Part shown: positions 52,840 to 61,108 of the stretch, one piece after another
How positions within the stretch are numbered: position 1 is the first letter of the stretch
Layout: every line of letters starts with the position of its first letter
Assembly (NCBI RefSeq): GCF_004362825.1
Contig: NZ_SNXZ01000002.1
Coordinates: 863,365-927,364 of the forward strand
DNA: 64,000 nucleotides
Reading direction: 5' to 3'
From: Labedaea rhizosphaerae
Lineage (GTDB): Bacteria > Actinomycetota > Actinomycetes > Mycobacteriales > Pseudonocardiaceae
Translations under genes and position numbers: made by a program
Notes under the pieces: model-generated
What the model was told of the DNA's origin: nothing
The model's input: the letters and a program-made list of their open reading frames with translations, nothing else
Databases searched by the model: none

Positions 52840-52873
52840 TCACCAGTCATAGGCTTGTGTGCTGGGAGGCATG

Positions 52874-53074
52874 ATGACGCTCGCACAAGGAAATACGCCG
52901 CAGAAGTCGCAACGGACCTGGATCCGGATGGAGTGCCCGGGCATCGCGCCGCCGGCGCCGAGGGTGTCCGACGAAGGCATGGGCGGCATCGGCGGCCGGG
53001 GCGCGGGCTGGCCGGGGCCGCTTCCCGAGGAGGAAGACGGGTTGGAGCCGACCATTGTCCGCGGGCGTGAGTGA
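52874..53074 (+). CDS. Small hypothetical protein, possibly coupled to the next gene
   Basis: 66 residues, no family recognised, with a Gly/Pro-rich acidic second half (GGIGGRGAGWPGPLPEEEDG). GGGAGG lies 4 bases before the ATG at 52874, and a SigB/SigF-type promoter is upstream. Its stop lies inside the start of the DUF6328-like gene. It could be a real small protein or a translated leader. Confidence 0.45.
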   Translation: MTLAQGNTPQKSQRTWIRMECPGIAPPAPRVSDEGMGGIGGRGAGWPGPLPEEEDGLEPTIVRGRE

Positions 53075-53594
53075 CCGCGTGTCCGAGCAGACCGGCGGTG
53101 ACGACGAAAAGCCCAGGCTCGACCGGAACTTCGCGGAGCTCCTGCAGGAGATCCGGGTCGGCCAGGCAGGCGTGCAGATCCTGTTCGGCTTCCTGCTGTC
53201 GATCGCGTTCACCAACACCTATTCGGGCGTCGGTACGCACATCCGGGTGATCCACCTGGTCACCGTGATGTTCGCGGCCGCCGCCGTGGCCCTGCTCACC
53301 GCGCCCGCCGCGTGGCACCGGATGTTGTTCCGCCAGCGGCGCCGGCCGGTGCTGGTGGCCGCCGCCGACGTGCTGGCGTCCTGGGGGCTGGCGTGCCTCG
53401 CCGTCGCGATGACCGGCACCATCATCGTGCTGACGGCGGTCGTGGCGAACATGACGCTGGCGATCATCCTGGGCGCGGTCGCCGCGGCTGCGTTCGCCGT
53501 GCTCTGGCTGGCGCTGCCCATGCGGTACCGGCGGGCCAAGACGCTGCCTGCGGACTCGAAGGCGGACACGGCGGCCCACTCGATGGAGACGTGA
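53067..53594 (+). CDS. DUF6328-like four-helix membrane protein
   Basis: 175 residues. A conserved N-terminal segment (DRNFAELLQEIRVGQAGVQILFGFLLSIAFTNTYS) is followed by four membrane helices, as in actinobacterial DUF6328 proteins of unknown function. The GTG at 53067 overlaps the preceding small gene by 8 bases; a GTG at 53079 is possible. Expression probably comes from the promoter at 52814. Confidence 0.82.
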   Translation: MSDRVSEQTGGDDEKPRLDRNFAELLQEIRVGQAGVQILFGFLLSIAFTNTYSGVGTHIRVIHLVTVMFAAAAVALLTAPAAWHRMLFRQRRRPVLVAAADVLASWGLACLAVAMTGTIIVLTAVVANMTLAIILGAVAAAAFAVLWLALPMRYRRAKTLPADSKADTAAHSMET

Positions 53595-53597
53595 CGG

Positions 53598-53623
53598 TTA
53601 CCGACCGCCACGTTGTGGGTACT
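53598..53623 (+). promoter_or_regulatory. SigB/SigF-type promoter GTTAC-N15-GGGTAC
   Basis: Elements at 53598-53602 and 53618-53623, right after the DUF6328-like stop and 36 bases before the next start. Confidence 0.6.
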
Positions 53624-53658
53624 CCACCCCTGTCGCCTACCGTCGACCCTGGAGGCAG

Positions 53659-54186
53659 GTGAGCGCCGTGGACAACGGCAGCTATGTGGCTTTCCTGATC
53701 ATCGGCATCGTGCTGGTCGCGATCGATGGTCACCTGATCTACCGCAGCGCGGTGCGGTACCTGGCCAACCGCTACACCGAGCGCGGCTCGGCCACCTCGA
53801 TGGCCCGGCTGGTGTCCGTGCTCTTCCACCTGGTCGTGCTGGGCGTGCTGGCCCTGGTGTCGGTGATCGACATCGACGCGGGCGGCCAGTTGCAGACCGT
53901 GGTGCTGCGCCTCGGCGTGCTGCTGCTGATCCTGGCGGCGGCACACGGCCTGACGATCACCATCCTCAACCGGATGCGTGACCGCCTGGACACCGAGGAG
54001 CTGACCATGGAGCGCATCGAGGCGCGGCGAGAAAACCCGCCGGCCCCGGTCACCCCGACGACCCCGGTCACGCCGGCCACGCCCGGCACCCCGGTCACGC
54101 CCGCGGCTTCGACGACCGCCGCGGCCACGCCGCAGACCCCGGCCCAGCAGCGCCGGGAGATCAAGCGCGAGATCAAGCGGGCCTGA
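53659..54186 (+). CDS. Membrane protein with Thr/Pro-repeat tail
   Basis: 175 residues. Three helices (about 10-30, 50-70, 80-100) are followed by an amphipathic segment and a tail of P-V-T-P/T-T-P repeats (about 125-160) ending in a charged helix (RREIKREIKRA). No family is recognised. The GTG follows GGAGG closely. It overlaps the convergent nuclease-like gene by 14 bases. Confidence 0.72.
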   Translation: MSAVDNGSYVAFLIIGIVLVAIDGHLIYRSAVRYLANRYTERGSATSMARLVSVLFHLVVLGVLALVSVIDIDAGGQLQTVVLRLGVLLLILAAAHGLTITILNRMRDRLDTEELTMERIEARRENPPAPVTPTTPVTPATPGTPVTPAASTTAAATPQTPAQQRREIKREIKRA

Positions 54187-55000
54187 ACTCGCGCAGCCAC
54201 TGCGTTGATCCGGGCGCCCGCGCCGGGCGCCGGAGGTCGGCGACCACCGCGAAGTGATCGCTGCACCACCGGCCCCGGCGCGGGCGGTCGAACGCCCGGT
54301 CGCAGGCCGCGACCTCCAGCCCCGGACCGTGCGAGCCGGACCGGACCATCACGTAGTCGATCCGCCGACCCGGGTCCAGCGGCATGTCTCCGTTGTGCAC
54401 CAACGGGTTCTCTGGGGTGAAGGTGAACCCGTCCGCCGAGTCGTGGACCGCGGCCCACGCGTCCTGGAAGCACGTGCTGACGCCGTCGAGCGACTGCTTG
54501 CCGGTGAGGAACCGGATGCTCGCCGCGTCCGGCGTCGCGTCGAGGTCGCCGAGCAGGACCAGCGGGGTCGAGTCGGGGTAGCGCTCGAGGAACCGCACCG
54601 TGGCAACGGCTTGCAGTTCCCGCTCACGTTCGAGGCCGAAGGCCCAGTTGGGTTTGTGGTTCACCACCACGACCGGCCCGAGCGGCGTGTCCAGCTCCGC
54701 GACCACCGCTCCCGCCCACGGAAAACCCCTGCTGCGCTCGGTCACGTGCAGGTCGACGACGTGCACCGCCCGCACGGGGAATCGGGACGCCAGGCAGGCC
54801 CCGATGCCGTCGTCGTCGGTGTTCGGGTGCGGCGCCAGGGCGTAGCCCTCCCCCACCAGGTCCGCCACCCGCTCGATCGGCACCTCCTGCAGGGCGATGA
54901 CGTCGGCGTCGAGTTCCCGCAGCCCCTCGGCGATCCGCTCATAGCGCGCGCCCCCGTCGGCGTACTGCTCGGCCAGCACGTTGTAAGTCAGCACTCGCAC
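54173..55000 (-). CDS. Endonuclease/exonuclease/phosphatase family protein
   Basis: 275 residues of the EEP fold: LTYNVLAEQYADGGARYERIAEGLRELDADVIALQEV with catalytic Asn and Glu, VVNHKPNW, LLGDLDATPD and C-terminal CSDHFAVVADL. Members cleave phosphodiester bonds in nucleic acids, lipids or signalling molecules; no signal peptide is seen, so it acts in the cytoplasm. The GTG at 55000 fits the conserved start (RVLTYN). Confidence 0.87.
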   Translation of the reverse strand: MRVLTYNVLAEQYADGGARYERIAEGLRELDADVIALQEVPIERVADLVGEGYALAPHPNTDDDGIGACLASRFPVRAVHVVDLHVTERSRGFPWAGAVVAELDTPLGPVVVVNHKPNWAFGLERERELQAVATVRFLERYPDSTPLVLLGDLDATPDAASIRFLTGKQSLDGVSTCFQDAWAAVHDSADGFTFTPENPLVHNGDMPLDPGRRIDYVMVRSGSHGPGLEVAACDRAFDRPRRGRWCSDHFAVVADLRRPARAPGSTQWLREFRPA

Positions 55001-55008
55001 GACGATCA

Positions 55009-55033
55009 GTTTGCCCGTGCGAGCGGTGGGTAG
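55009..55033 (+). promoter_or_regulatory. SigB/SigF-type promoter GTTTG-N14-GGGTAG
   Basis: Elements at 55009-55013 and 55028-55033, 35 bases before the flavodoxin-like gene start. Confidence 0.7.
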
Positions 55034-55067
55034 CCATCCGGGAGAACCGGAACGCGAAGGGAATCCG

Positions 55068-55667
55068 ATGCGTGCGCTCGCCCTGGTCTGCAGCCTGAAG
55101 CCATCGCCGGCCCCGTCGAGCAGCCAGCTGTTGGCCCAGCAGTTGCTGGACGAGCTGGCCACGCACTCCGTGACGGGCGAGGTGATCCGCGTCGTCGACC
55201 ACGACGTGCGCCCCGGCGTCGAGACCGACATGGGCGACGGCGACGCGTGGCCCGGCATCCGCGAGAAGATCGTGGCCGCGGACATCCTGATCGTCGCCAC
55301 GCCCACCTGGGTCGGCCACATGTCGAGCGTCGCCCAGCGCGTGGTGGAACGCCTGGACGCCGAACTGTCCCAAACGGACGACGAGGGCCGCCCGGCCATG
55401 TTCGGCAAGGTCGCGCTCGTGGCGGTGGTCGGCAACGAGGACGGCGCGCACAAGATCATCGCGGACCTGTTCCAGGCCCTCAACGACATCGGCTTCACCA
55501 TTCCGGCGCAGGGCGCGACCTACTGGAACGGCGAGGCGATGACGCCGGGCGACTACAACGACCTGGACGAGACCCCCAAGGCGGTCGCCGCCACGAATTC
55601 CACCGCGGCGGCGAACGCGGCGCACCTGGCCGCGTGGCTCAGGGCGAACAACTACCCCGCTTCCTGA
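55068..55667 (+). CDS. Flavodoxin-like NAD(P)H-dependent oxidoreductase
   Basis: 199 residues. LVCSLKPSPAPSSSQLLAQQLLDEL is a flavin phosphate loop, and ILIVATPTWVGHMSSVAQRVVERLDAE follows the flavodoxin pattern of FMN reductases. GAAGGGA precedes the ATG at 55068. The hrp1-like gene follows by 21 bases, so both are probably read from the promoter at 55009. Confidence 0.87.
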   Translation: MRALALVCSLKPSPAPSSSQLLAQQLLDELATHSVTGEVIRVVDHDVRPGVETDMGDGDAWPGIREKIVAADILIVATPTWVGHMSSVAQRVVERLDAELSQTDDEGRPAMFGKVALVAVVGNEDGAHKIIADLFQALNDIGFTIPAQGATYWNGEAMTPGDYNDLDETPKAVAATNSTAAANAAHLAAWLRANNYPAS

Positions 55668-55688
55668 TGGCGTAAGGAGGAAACAGAG

Positions 55689-56102
55689 ATGAAGACCGCA
55701 CGCGACATCATGACCCCGGACGTGACCTGCGTCCGCAGCAGCGAGACGGTGCGAGACGCGGCCGACCGGATGGCGCAGCTGTCCGTGGGCTCGCTGCCCA
55801 TCTGCGGTGAGGACAACCGCCTGCAGGGCATGCTGACCGACCGCGACATCGTGGTGAAGGTGGTGGCCGAGGGCAAGGACCCCCGCTCGGTGCACGCCGG
55901 TGAGCTGGCCCAGGGCGAGGCGGTCACCATCGGCGCCGACGACTCCGCCGAGGAGATCATGCGCACGATGAGCGACCACAAGGTCCGGCGCCTGCCGGTG
56001 ATCGACGGCCACGACCTGGTGGGCATCGTCGCCCAGGCGGACGTCGCCCGTGCCCTGAAGGACCCCAAGGTCGGCGACCTGGTCACCGCCCTGTCCGAAT
56101 AA
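55689..56102 (+). CDS. hrp1: Hrp1-like two-CBS-domain protein
   Basis: 137 residues with two CBS domains (about 8-60 and 72-130). It resembles Mycobacterium tuberculosis Hrp1 (Rv2626c) closely: KTARDIMTPDVTCV, GSLPICGEDNRLQGMLTDRDIVVKVVAEGKDP, and HKVRRLPVIDGHDLVGIVAQADVAR. Hrp1 is a hypoxia-induced protein whose CBS pair may bind nucleotides. AAGGAGG stands 8 bases before the ATG. It shares its region with an Rv2629-like gene, a pair also linked in M. tuberculosis. Confidence 0.92.
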   Translation: MKTARDIMTPDVTCVRSSETVRDAADRMAQLSVGSLPICGEDNRLQGMLTDRDIVVKVVAEGKDPRSVHAGELAQGEAVTIGADDSAEEIMRTMSDHKVRRLPVIDGHDLVGIVAQADVARALKDPKVGDLVTALSE

Positions 56103-56113
56103 CGCTCACCCCG

Positions 56114-56143
56114 ATGCGCGAGCCGGTGCGCCGGCTCGCGCAT
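56114..56143 (+). terminator. 13-bp hairpin with T-rich tail after hrp1-like gene
   Basis: ATGCGCGAGCCGG pairs perfectly with CCGGCTCGCGCAT across the loop TGCG and is followed by TGTTCTGT. It starts 12 bases after the stop, an unusually standard terminator for this window. Confidence 0.88.
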
Positions 56144-56181
56144 TGTTCTGTCCTCTGTGGAGGTTGCTCGACCGGCATGGA

Positions 56182-57276
56182 ATGGCGAGAACGGTGTTCG
56201 CGCCGGCGCGCTGGCTCAGCCGAGCCGTCCGCGTGCCCGGCACCGAACGGCACGCGCTCACCCAGGCGCTGAAGGCCGGGCTCGCCGCCGCGCTGTCGTG
56301 GGTCGCGGCGGTGTGGCTGCTGCACCTGCCGCAGCCCTTCCTCGCGCCGTACGCGTCCCTGTTCGCCGTCGAGGCCACGGTGTACCGGTCGTTGCGCACG
56401 GCGACCCGCCAACTGGTGACCGTGGTGCTCGGCGTGGTGCTGGCGTGGCTGGCCAACCAGCTGCTCCCGATGCCGGTGGCGTTGCCGCTGGCGGTCCTGG
56501 TGGGCCTGCTGGTCGCCCGGTGGCACTGGTTCGGGCCGGACGGGATCTGGATCGTCTCCACCGCGGTGCTCGTGTTGTCGGTGAACGCGGCGAGCGGCCC
56601 GCTGCTGCTCGGCCGCCTCGTCGAGACGCTGCTCGGCGTGGTCGTCGGCACCGTGCTCAACGCCGTGCTCTTCCCGCCGGTCTACCGCGACCGTGCGGTG
56701 GCCGCGACCGCGCGCCTGGGCGAGGAGATGGCCGGGCTGCTGCACGAGATGGCCAAGAGCCTGCGGGAGGACACAGTCGCCGACCGGGCGTCGGACTGGG
56801 TGCGCTACGCCGAGGACATGCGCAGCCTAGTCGAGCAGGTCGGCGAGGCCTCCGAACTGGCCGCCGAGAGCCGGCGGCTCAACCTGCGCAAGGCCCGGCC
56901 GCGTTACCGGGCAGTCGCGCCCCAGGACGACGCCCGGCGCCTCGTCGCGGCGTGGCCGCACGTGCGCACGATCACCCAGTCACTGCGGCACGTCGCCACC
57001 GGCGCGGGCGCGGCGACGACGCCGGATCGGGATTCCGCGGCGGGCTTGGCCGACCTGCTGGACAGCATCGCCGAGGCCGTCGAACTGGCCACCGAGCCCG
57101 GCGGCTGCGGCGATCGGCTCGCCGTCATCGTGGGCCGCAACCACGAACAGCTCGACGAACTCGAGCGGCGCGCCGAAGGGCTTGCCCCGCACGCGTTGGC
57201 GGTGACGCTGGGCCTCGGCGGCCTGGCGCCACCGCTTCGCGGCGTGCTGAATTCCCTTGGCCAGGACGGCGCTTAG
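56182..57276 (+). CDS. FUSC-family aromatic-acid-exporter-like membrane protein
   Basis: 364 residues. Five to six helices cover about 35-175 (LAPYASLFAVEATVYRSLRTATRQLVTVVLGVVLAWLANQL), and a long soluble helical part follows. This fits the FUSC group, whose members export aromatic acids or fusaric acid. The ATG at 56182 lies after the hrp1-like terminator; an earlier TTG would overlap that hairpin. It ends 4 bases into the convergent ADH gene. Confidence 0.82.
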   Translation: MARTVFAPARWLSRAVRVPGTERHALTQALKAGLAAALSWVAAVWLLHLPQPFLAPYASLFAVEATVYRSLRTATRQLVTVVLGVVLAWLANQLLPMPVALPLAVLVGLLVARWHWFGPDGIWIVSTAVLVLSVNAASGPLLLGRLVETLLGVVVGTVLNAVLFPPVYRDRAVAATARLGEEMAGLLHEMAKSLREDTVADRASDWVRYAEDMRSLVEQVGEASELAAESRRLNLRKARPRYRAVAPQDDARRLVAAWPHVRTITQSLRHVATGAGAATTPDRDSAAGLADLLDSIAEAVELATEPGGCGDRLAVIVGRNHEQLDELERRAEGLAPHALAVTLGLGGLAPPLRGVLNSLGQDGA

Positions 57277-58457
57277 GGCCGGAAGAGGATCTTCACGGCA
57301 CCGTCGCGCTTGTGCTGGAACATCTCGTACGCCGCCGGTGCCTCGGTCAGCGGCATGTGGTGGGTCGCGAACGTCTCGGTGCCCAGCGGGTCGCCGTCGG
57401 TGAGCAGCGGCAGGATGTCCGGCACCCAGCGGTGCACGTTGGCCTGCCCCATGCGCAGCTGGATCTGCTTGTCGAACATGGTCAGCATCGGCATCGGGTC
57501 GGCCATCCCGCCGTACACACCGGACAGCGAGATCGTCCCGCCACGGCGGACCATGTCGATGGCGAGCATCAACGCGTTCAGCCGGTCGACGCCCGCCTTG
57601 CGCATGAAGGACGCCGCGATGCTGTCGGGCAGGAAGCCGACGACCTGCTGCGCCACCTTGGTGACGGCGCTGCCGTGCGCTTCCATGCCGACGGCGTCGA
57701 TCACCGAGTCCGGGCCGCGGCCCTGGGTGTGGTCGCGGACGACCTGCGTCACGTCGTCGCCGAGTTCTTCCAGGTCGAACGCCTGCACGCCGTGGGCACG
57801 GGCCCGGGCCAGCCGCTCGGGCACCAGGTCGATGCCGATGACCTTCTCGACGCCCTGGTGCTGCGCGATCCGCGTCGCCATGTCCCCGATCGGGCCAAGC
57901 CCGAGCACGACGAGGCTGCCGCCCTTGGGCACGTCGGCGTACGCGACCGCCTGCCACGCGGTGGGCAGCACGTCGGAGAGGAACACGAACCGGTCGTCCG
58001 GCGGCCCTTCCGGCACGACGATCGGCAGTTGGTCGGCGAAGGGCACCCGCAGGTACTCGGCCTGACCGCCGGGCACCTGGCCGTAGAGCTTGGTGTAGCC
58101 GAAGAGCGAGGCGCCGGTGCCCTGTTCACGCACCTGGGTCGTCTCGCACTGCGAGTGCAGGCCCTGCCCGCACATGTAGCAGGTGCCGCAGGAGACGTTG
58201 AACGGGATGACCACCCGGTCGCCGACCTTCAGCTTCGACGCACCGGCCCCGACCTCCTCGACGATGCCCATCGGCTCGTGGCCGAGGATGTCGCCGGGGT
58301 CGAGGAACGGGCCGAGCACCTCGTACAGGTGCAGGTCCGAGCCGCAGAGCCCGCTGGAGGTGATGCGGATGATGGCGTCGTCCGGGTCCTTGAGCGTCGG
58401 GTCGGGCACGTTCTCGACCCGCACGTCACGTTTTCCTTGCCAGGTAACGGCTTTCAT
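57273..58457 (-). CDS. Zinc-dependent alcohol dehydrogenase, formaldehyde-dehydrogenase-like
   Basis: 394 residues of the medium-chain dehydrogenase family. GHEPMGIVEEVG binds catalytic zinc, CGTCYMCGQGLHSQC the structural zinc, and VLGLGPIGDMATRIA the cofactor. HxMPL-like C-terminal parts (THHMPLTEAPAAYEMFQHKRDG) match glutathione-independent formaldehyde/threonine dehydrogenase-like enzymes. It is the last gene of the Rv2629-SDR-ADH operon, 17 bases after the SDR. Confidence 0.9.
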   Translation of the reverse strand: MKAVTWQGKRDVRVENVPDPTLKDPDDAIIRITSSGLCGSDLHLYEVLGPFLDPGDILGHEPMGIVEEVGAGASKLKVGDRVVIPFNVSCGTCYMCGQGLHSQCETTQVREQGTGASLFGYTKLYGQVPGGQAEYLRVPFADQLPIVVPEGPPDDRFVFLSDVLPTAWQAVAYADVPKGGSLVVLGLGPIGDMATRIAQHQGVEKVIGIDLVPERLARARAHGVQAFDLEELGDDVTQVVRDHTQGRGPDSVIDAVGMEAHGSAVTKVAQQVVGFLPDSIAASFMRKAGVDRLNALMLAIDMVRRGGTISLSGVYGGMADPMPMLTMFDKQIQLRMGQANVHRWVPDILPLLTDGDPLGTETFATHHMPLTEAPAAYEMFQHKRDGAVKILFRP

Positions 58458-58474
58458 GGCTTCTCCTCGGGTGG

Positions 58475-59278
58475 TCAGCGGCGCCCGCTGCCGGGCATGG
58501 TCATGCGGCGGTGCACGGCGGCGAGCAACGGGTCCGGCAGCAGGTGCCCGGCGACGGACTGGACCTTGTTGAAGAACGAGCCGGCGACGACGTGGTCGGT
58601 GCCCTTCATCATCGCCGAGAAGCCTTGCTCGGCAACGGTCTTGGCGTCGTCCTTGGAGCTCTGGCCGAGCTTGGTGTCGTGCATCTTGGCGCGGTCGAAG
58701 AACAGCGTGTCCGTCGGGCCGGGCATCAACGTGGTCACCGACACGCCGCTGCCGCGCAGCTCGTCGCGCAGCGCCTGGGCGAACGACGACAGGAACGCCT
58801 TGCTGGCGTTGTAGACCGAGTTGTACGGCCCGGGCGACACGCCCGCGATCGACGACGTGATCAGCACCCGGCCGTGACCGGCGCCGACCATGCCGGGCAC
58901 CAGCAGCTTGGCCAGGTGCACCACCGACCGAACATTCACGTCGACGACCTTGAGCTGCTCGTGCAGCCCGGTCGCCGAGCCGGCGAAAGCCCCGTTGACG
59001 CCGGTGCCCGCGTTGAGCACCAAGGCGTCCACCCCGCCCGCGACGTCCTGCGTCCAGGCGGCGAGGCGGTCGACCTCGTCGGGGACGGCGAGGTCGAGCC
59101 GGTGCCCGTCGACGGCCGCGCCGGTCGCGCGCAGCTCGTCGACCGCCTTGTCGAGCAGGTCGTCGTCGGCGGCGAGCAGGACCCGGTAGCCGTTGCGGGC
59201 GAAGATCTCCGCGAGCTCACGGCCGATGCCGGACGACGCGCCGGTGATCAGCACCCTGGGGTTGGTGGCGGTGGTCAT
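58475..59278 (-). CDS. Short-chain dehydrogenase/reductase
   Basis: 267 residues with ITGASSGIGRELAEIF, NAGTG, SSIAGVSPGPYNSVYNASKAF (Tyr-x3-Lys) and a C-terminal MTMPGSGRR. The substrate is unknown. It lies 28 bases after the Rv2629-like gene in the same operon. Confidence 0.9.
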   Translation of the reverse strand: MTTATNPRVLITGASSGIGRELAEIFARNGYRVLLAADDDLLDKAVDELRATGAAVDGHRLDLAVPDEVDRLAAWTQDVAGGVDALVLNAGTGVNGAFAGSATGLHEQLKVVDVNVRSVVHLAKLLVPGMVGAGHGRVLITSSIAGVSPGPYNSVYNASKAFLSSFAQALRDELRGSGVSVTTLMPGPTDTLFFDRAKMHDTKLGQSSKDDAKTVAEQGFSAMMKGTDHVVAGSFFNKVQSVAGHLLPDPLLAAVHRRMTMPGSGRR

Positions 59279-59306
59279 CGTGTTCCTTGTCCTTTCCCGT
59301 TTGGTC

Positions 59307-60395
59307 TCAGGTGTGCCTGCGCAGCACGCCGATGCCGTCGCGCAGGGTGATCTCGTCCGCGACCGGCACCAGCTGGGCGCCGATGGCGACGGCGGCCGAC
59401 GGCACGACCTCGTCCGCGCGGTGTTCGCTGTGCTCGCCGGCGAGCCCCATGAGGTCCTTCTTGTCCAGCGCCAGCAGGTTCGGCGTGTCACCGGTCCACA
59501 TCGGACGGTCGGCGGGCAGGCTGTCGGCGAGGAACACCAGTTCGGCGTTCGCCTCGCGCAGCGCCTCGACCGCCGCGGCCATCCCTTGCACGGCAAGGCC
59601 GTCGCCCTCGACGCGGAACCGGTCGAGCTGGGCGTCGTAGTCCTGCGCCGCGACCCGCTCCAGCACCGCGTGCGCCTCGTCTTCCACGGCGCCGGGTTCC
59701 GTGCCCGCCGCGCGCCCACCCGACTCGAGCTGGACGACCTGGTCGGCGAGGTGGCGCGGCAACGCGGCGGCCAGCCCCGTCCGGGCCTGCACCTCACCGG
59801 CCACGAGCACCACCCGGGCGCCGACCCGCTCCGCGAGCTGGCCGACCGCGTCCGCGACGATCTTCATGGTCCGGTGGACCTGCTCCTCGATCCGGTGCTG
59901 GATCGAGTAGTGCGACCAGCCGCCCGCCCGGACCTTGTGCAGCGGCTCGTCCGCGCCGGCCACCGGTTCCGGCTCGTGGACCTCGCCCGCCCGGTCGACG
60001 GCCTTGAGGTCGGCCCCGGTCCGGTCGACGACGACGAGCACGTGCGGCACCAGCGGCGTGCTCCGCCGCAGGACGGGCAGCAGGTACGGCAGGTCGGACA
60101 CGCGGGCCTGCAGGCCGGCCGGCGGTTCGGCGGTCGGGGTGGCGACCACGTGCCGCGTGGTGGCCACGAGCGCGCGGCCGGCCCGGCCGACGGCGGGTCC
60201 GCCCGCGCTGACCGCCTCGTCCACGGCCCGCACCAGGTCGTCGTCCGCGCCGAGTTCGGCGAGCCGGGCGCGCAGGTCGCGCCGCCGGGCCTCGAGGGCG
60301 GCGGCCCCGTTCTCGGTGTCCTGGGACACGTCCAACCAGACCGAGGCGAACGGCCCGGCGTCCTCGAGCAGCGGACGCAGCGTCTCGGTGTTCAT
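59307..60395 (-). CDS. Rv2629-like baeRF2-type (bacterial eRF1-like) protein
   Basis: 362 residues. Sections resemble the mycobacterial dormancy protein Rv2629 and the bacterial eRF1-like group 2: ASVWLDVSQDTENGAAALEARRRDLRARLAELGADDD, LPYLLPVLRRSTPLVPHVLVVVDRTGADL, and GGWSHYSIQHRIEEQVHRTMKIVADAV. Relatives of Vms1/ANKZF1 act on stalled ribosomes; whether this copy does is unknown. A SigB/SigF-type promoter at 60426-60450 drives the operon with SDR and ADH. Confidence 0.87.
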   Translation of the reverse strand: MNTETLRPLLEDAGPFASVWLDVSQDTENGAAALEARRRDLRARLAELGADDDLVRAVDEAVSAGGPAVGRAGRALVATTRHVVATPTAEPPAGLQARVSDLPYLLPVLRRSTPLVPHVLVVVDRTGADLKAVDRAGEVHEPEPVAGADEPLHKVRAGGWSHYSIQHRIEEQVHRTMKIVADAVGQLAERVGARVVLVAGEVQARTGLAAALPRHLADQVVQLESGGRAAGTEPGAVEDEAHAVLERVAAQDYDAQLDRFRVEGDGLAVQGMAAAVEALREANAELVFLADSLPADRPMWTGDTPNLLALDKKDLMGLAGEHSEHRADEVVPSAAVAIGAQLVPVADEITLRDGIGVLRRHT

Positions 60396-60425
60396 CGTCA
60401 GCGACTCCTTTCCCTCGGGCGAGGG

Positions 60426-60450
60426 CTACCCACCGCGAGGGCGACGACAC
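60426..60450 (-). promoter_or_regulatory. SigB/SigF-type promoter GTGTC-N14-GGGTAG
   Basis: Minus-strand elements at 60446-60450 and 60426-60431, 31 bases before the Rv2629-like start; divergent from the ligD promoter. Confidence 0.6.
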
Positions 60451-60492
60451 CTCCTCACGCCGATCGAGTGGCCCGCACGCCGCCCTGACGGC

Positions 60493-60518
60493 GTTTGTCG
60501 ACGTCGCACGGCGGGTAG
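60493..60518 (+). promoter_or_regulatory. SigB/SigF-type promoter GTTTG-N15-GGGTAG
   Basis: Elements at 60493-60497 and 60513-60518. The GTG start at 60527 is 9 bases after the -10, so the repair operon message is leaderless or nearly so. Confidence 0.7.
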
Positions 60519-60526
60519 TCCCCGGC

Positions 60527-61108
60527 GTGACCAAGCAGGACCGGCTCGCGGAGTACCGGGCCAAGCGGGGCGACGCGACGCCGGAACCGGCGGGATCCGG
60601 TGGCCGGCGCCGAGGCAAGCGCTCGCGCCCCAGGTTCCCTTCACGCCCCCGATTCACCGTGCAGCGCCACGATGCGTCCAGCCTGCACTTCGACTTCCGG
60701 CTGGAGATCGACGGCGTGCTGGTGTCGTGGTCGGTGCCGAAGGGCCCGTCGCTGAACCCGGCCGAGCGGCGCCTGGCCGTGCGCACCGAGGATCACCCGA
60801 TCGAGTACGCCGACTTCGAGGGACGGATTCCCGAGGGCCAGTACGGCGCGGGCACGGTGGTCGTCTGGGACACCGGCGAGTTCGACTCGCTGACCGACGA
60901 GCCCGCCGTCGACGCCCTGGACGCGGGACACCTGCGGGTCGAGTTGCACGGCGAGAAGCTGACCGGCGCGTTCTCGCTGGTGCACACCGACGGGAAGAAC
61001 TGGCTGCTGATCAAGAAGGACGACGACGGCGCGGACCGGCGGCGCAAGCCCGCACGCACCCAGCCGGAGTCCGTGCTCACCGGGCGCACCAACGAGGACC
61101 TGGCGTGA
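60527..61108 (+). CDS. ligD-PE: LigD 3'-phosphoesterase domain, separate protein
   Basis: 193 residues: a basic N-terminal tail, then FTVQRHDASSLHFDFRLEIDGVLVSWSVPKGPSLNP and DHPIEYADFEGRIPEGQYGAGTVVVWDTGEF, the LigD phosphoesterase core with its conserved His and Glu/Asp residues. It cleans 3' ends before joining. In mycobacterial LigD this domain lies between polymerase and ligase in one chain; here it is the first of three genes. It starts with GTG and overlaps the ligase gene by 4 bases. Confidence 0.92.
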   Translation: MTKQDRLAEYRAKRGDATPEPAGSGGRRRGKRSRPRFPSRPRFTVQRHDASSLHFDFRLEIDGVLVSWSVPKGPSLNPAERRLAVRTEDHPIEYADFEGRIPEGQYGAGTVVVWDTGEFDSLTDEPAVDALDAGHLRVELHGEKLTGAFSLVHTDGKNWLLIKKDDDGADRRRKPARTQPESVLTGRTNEDLA

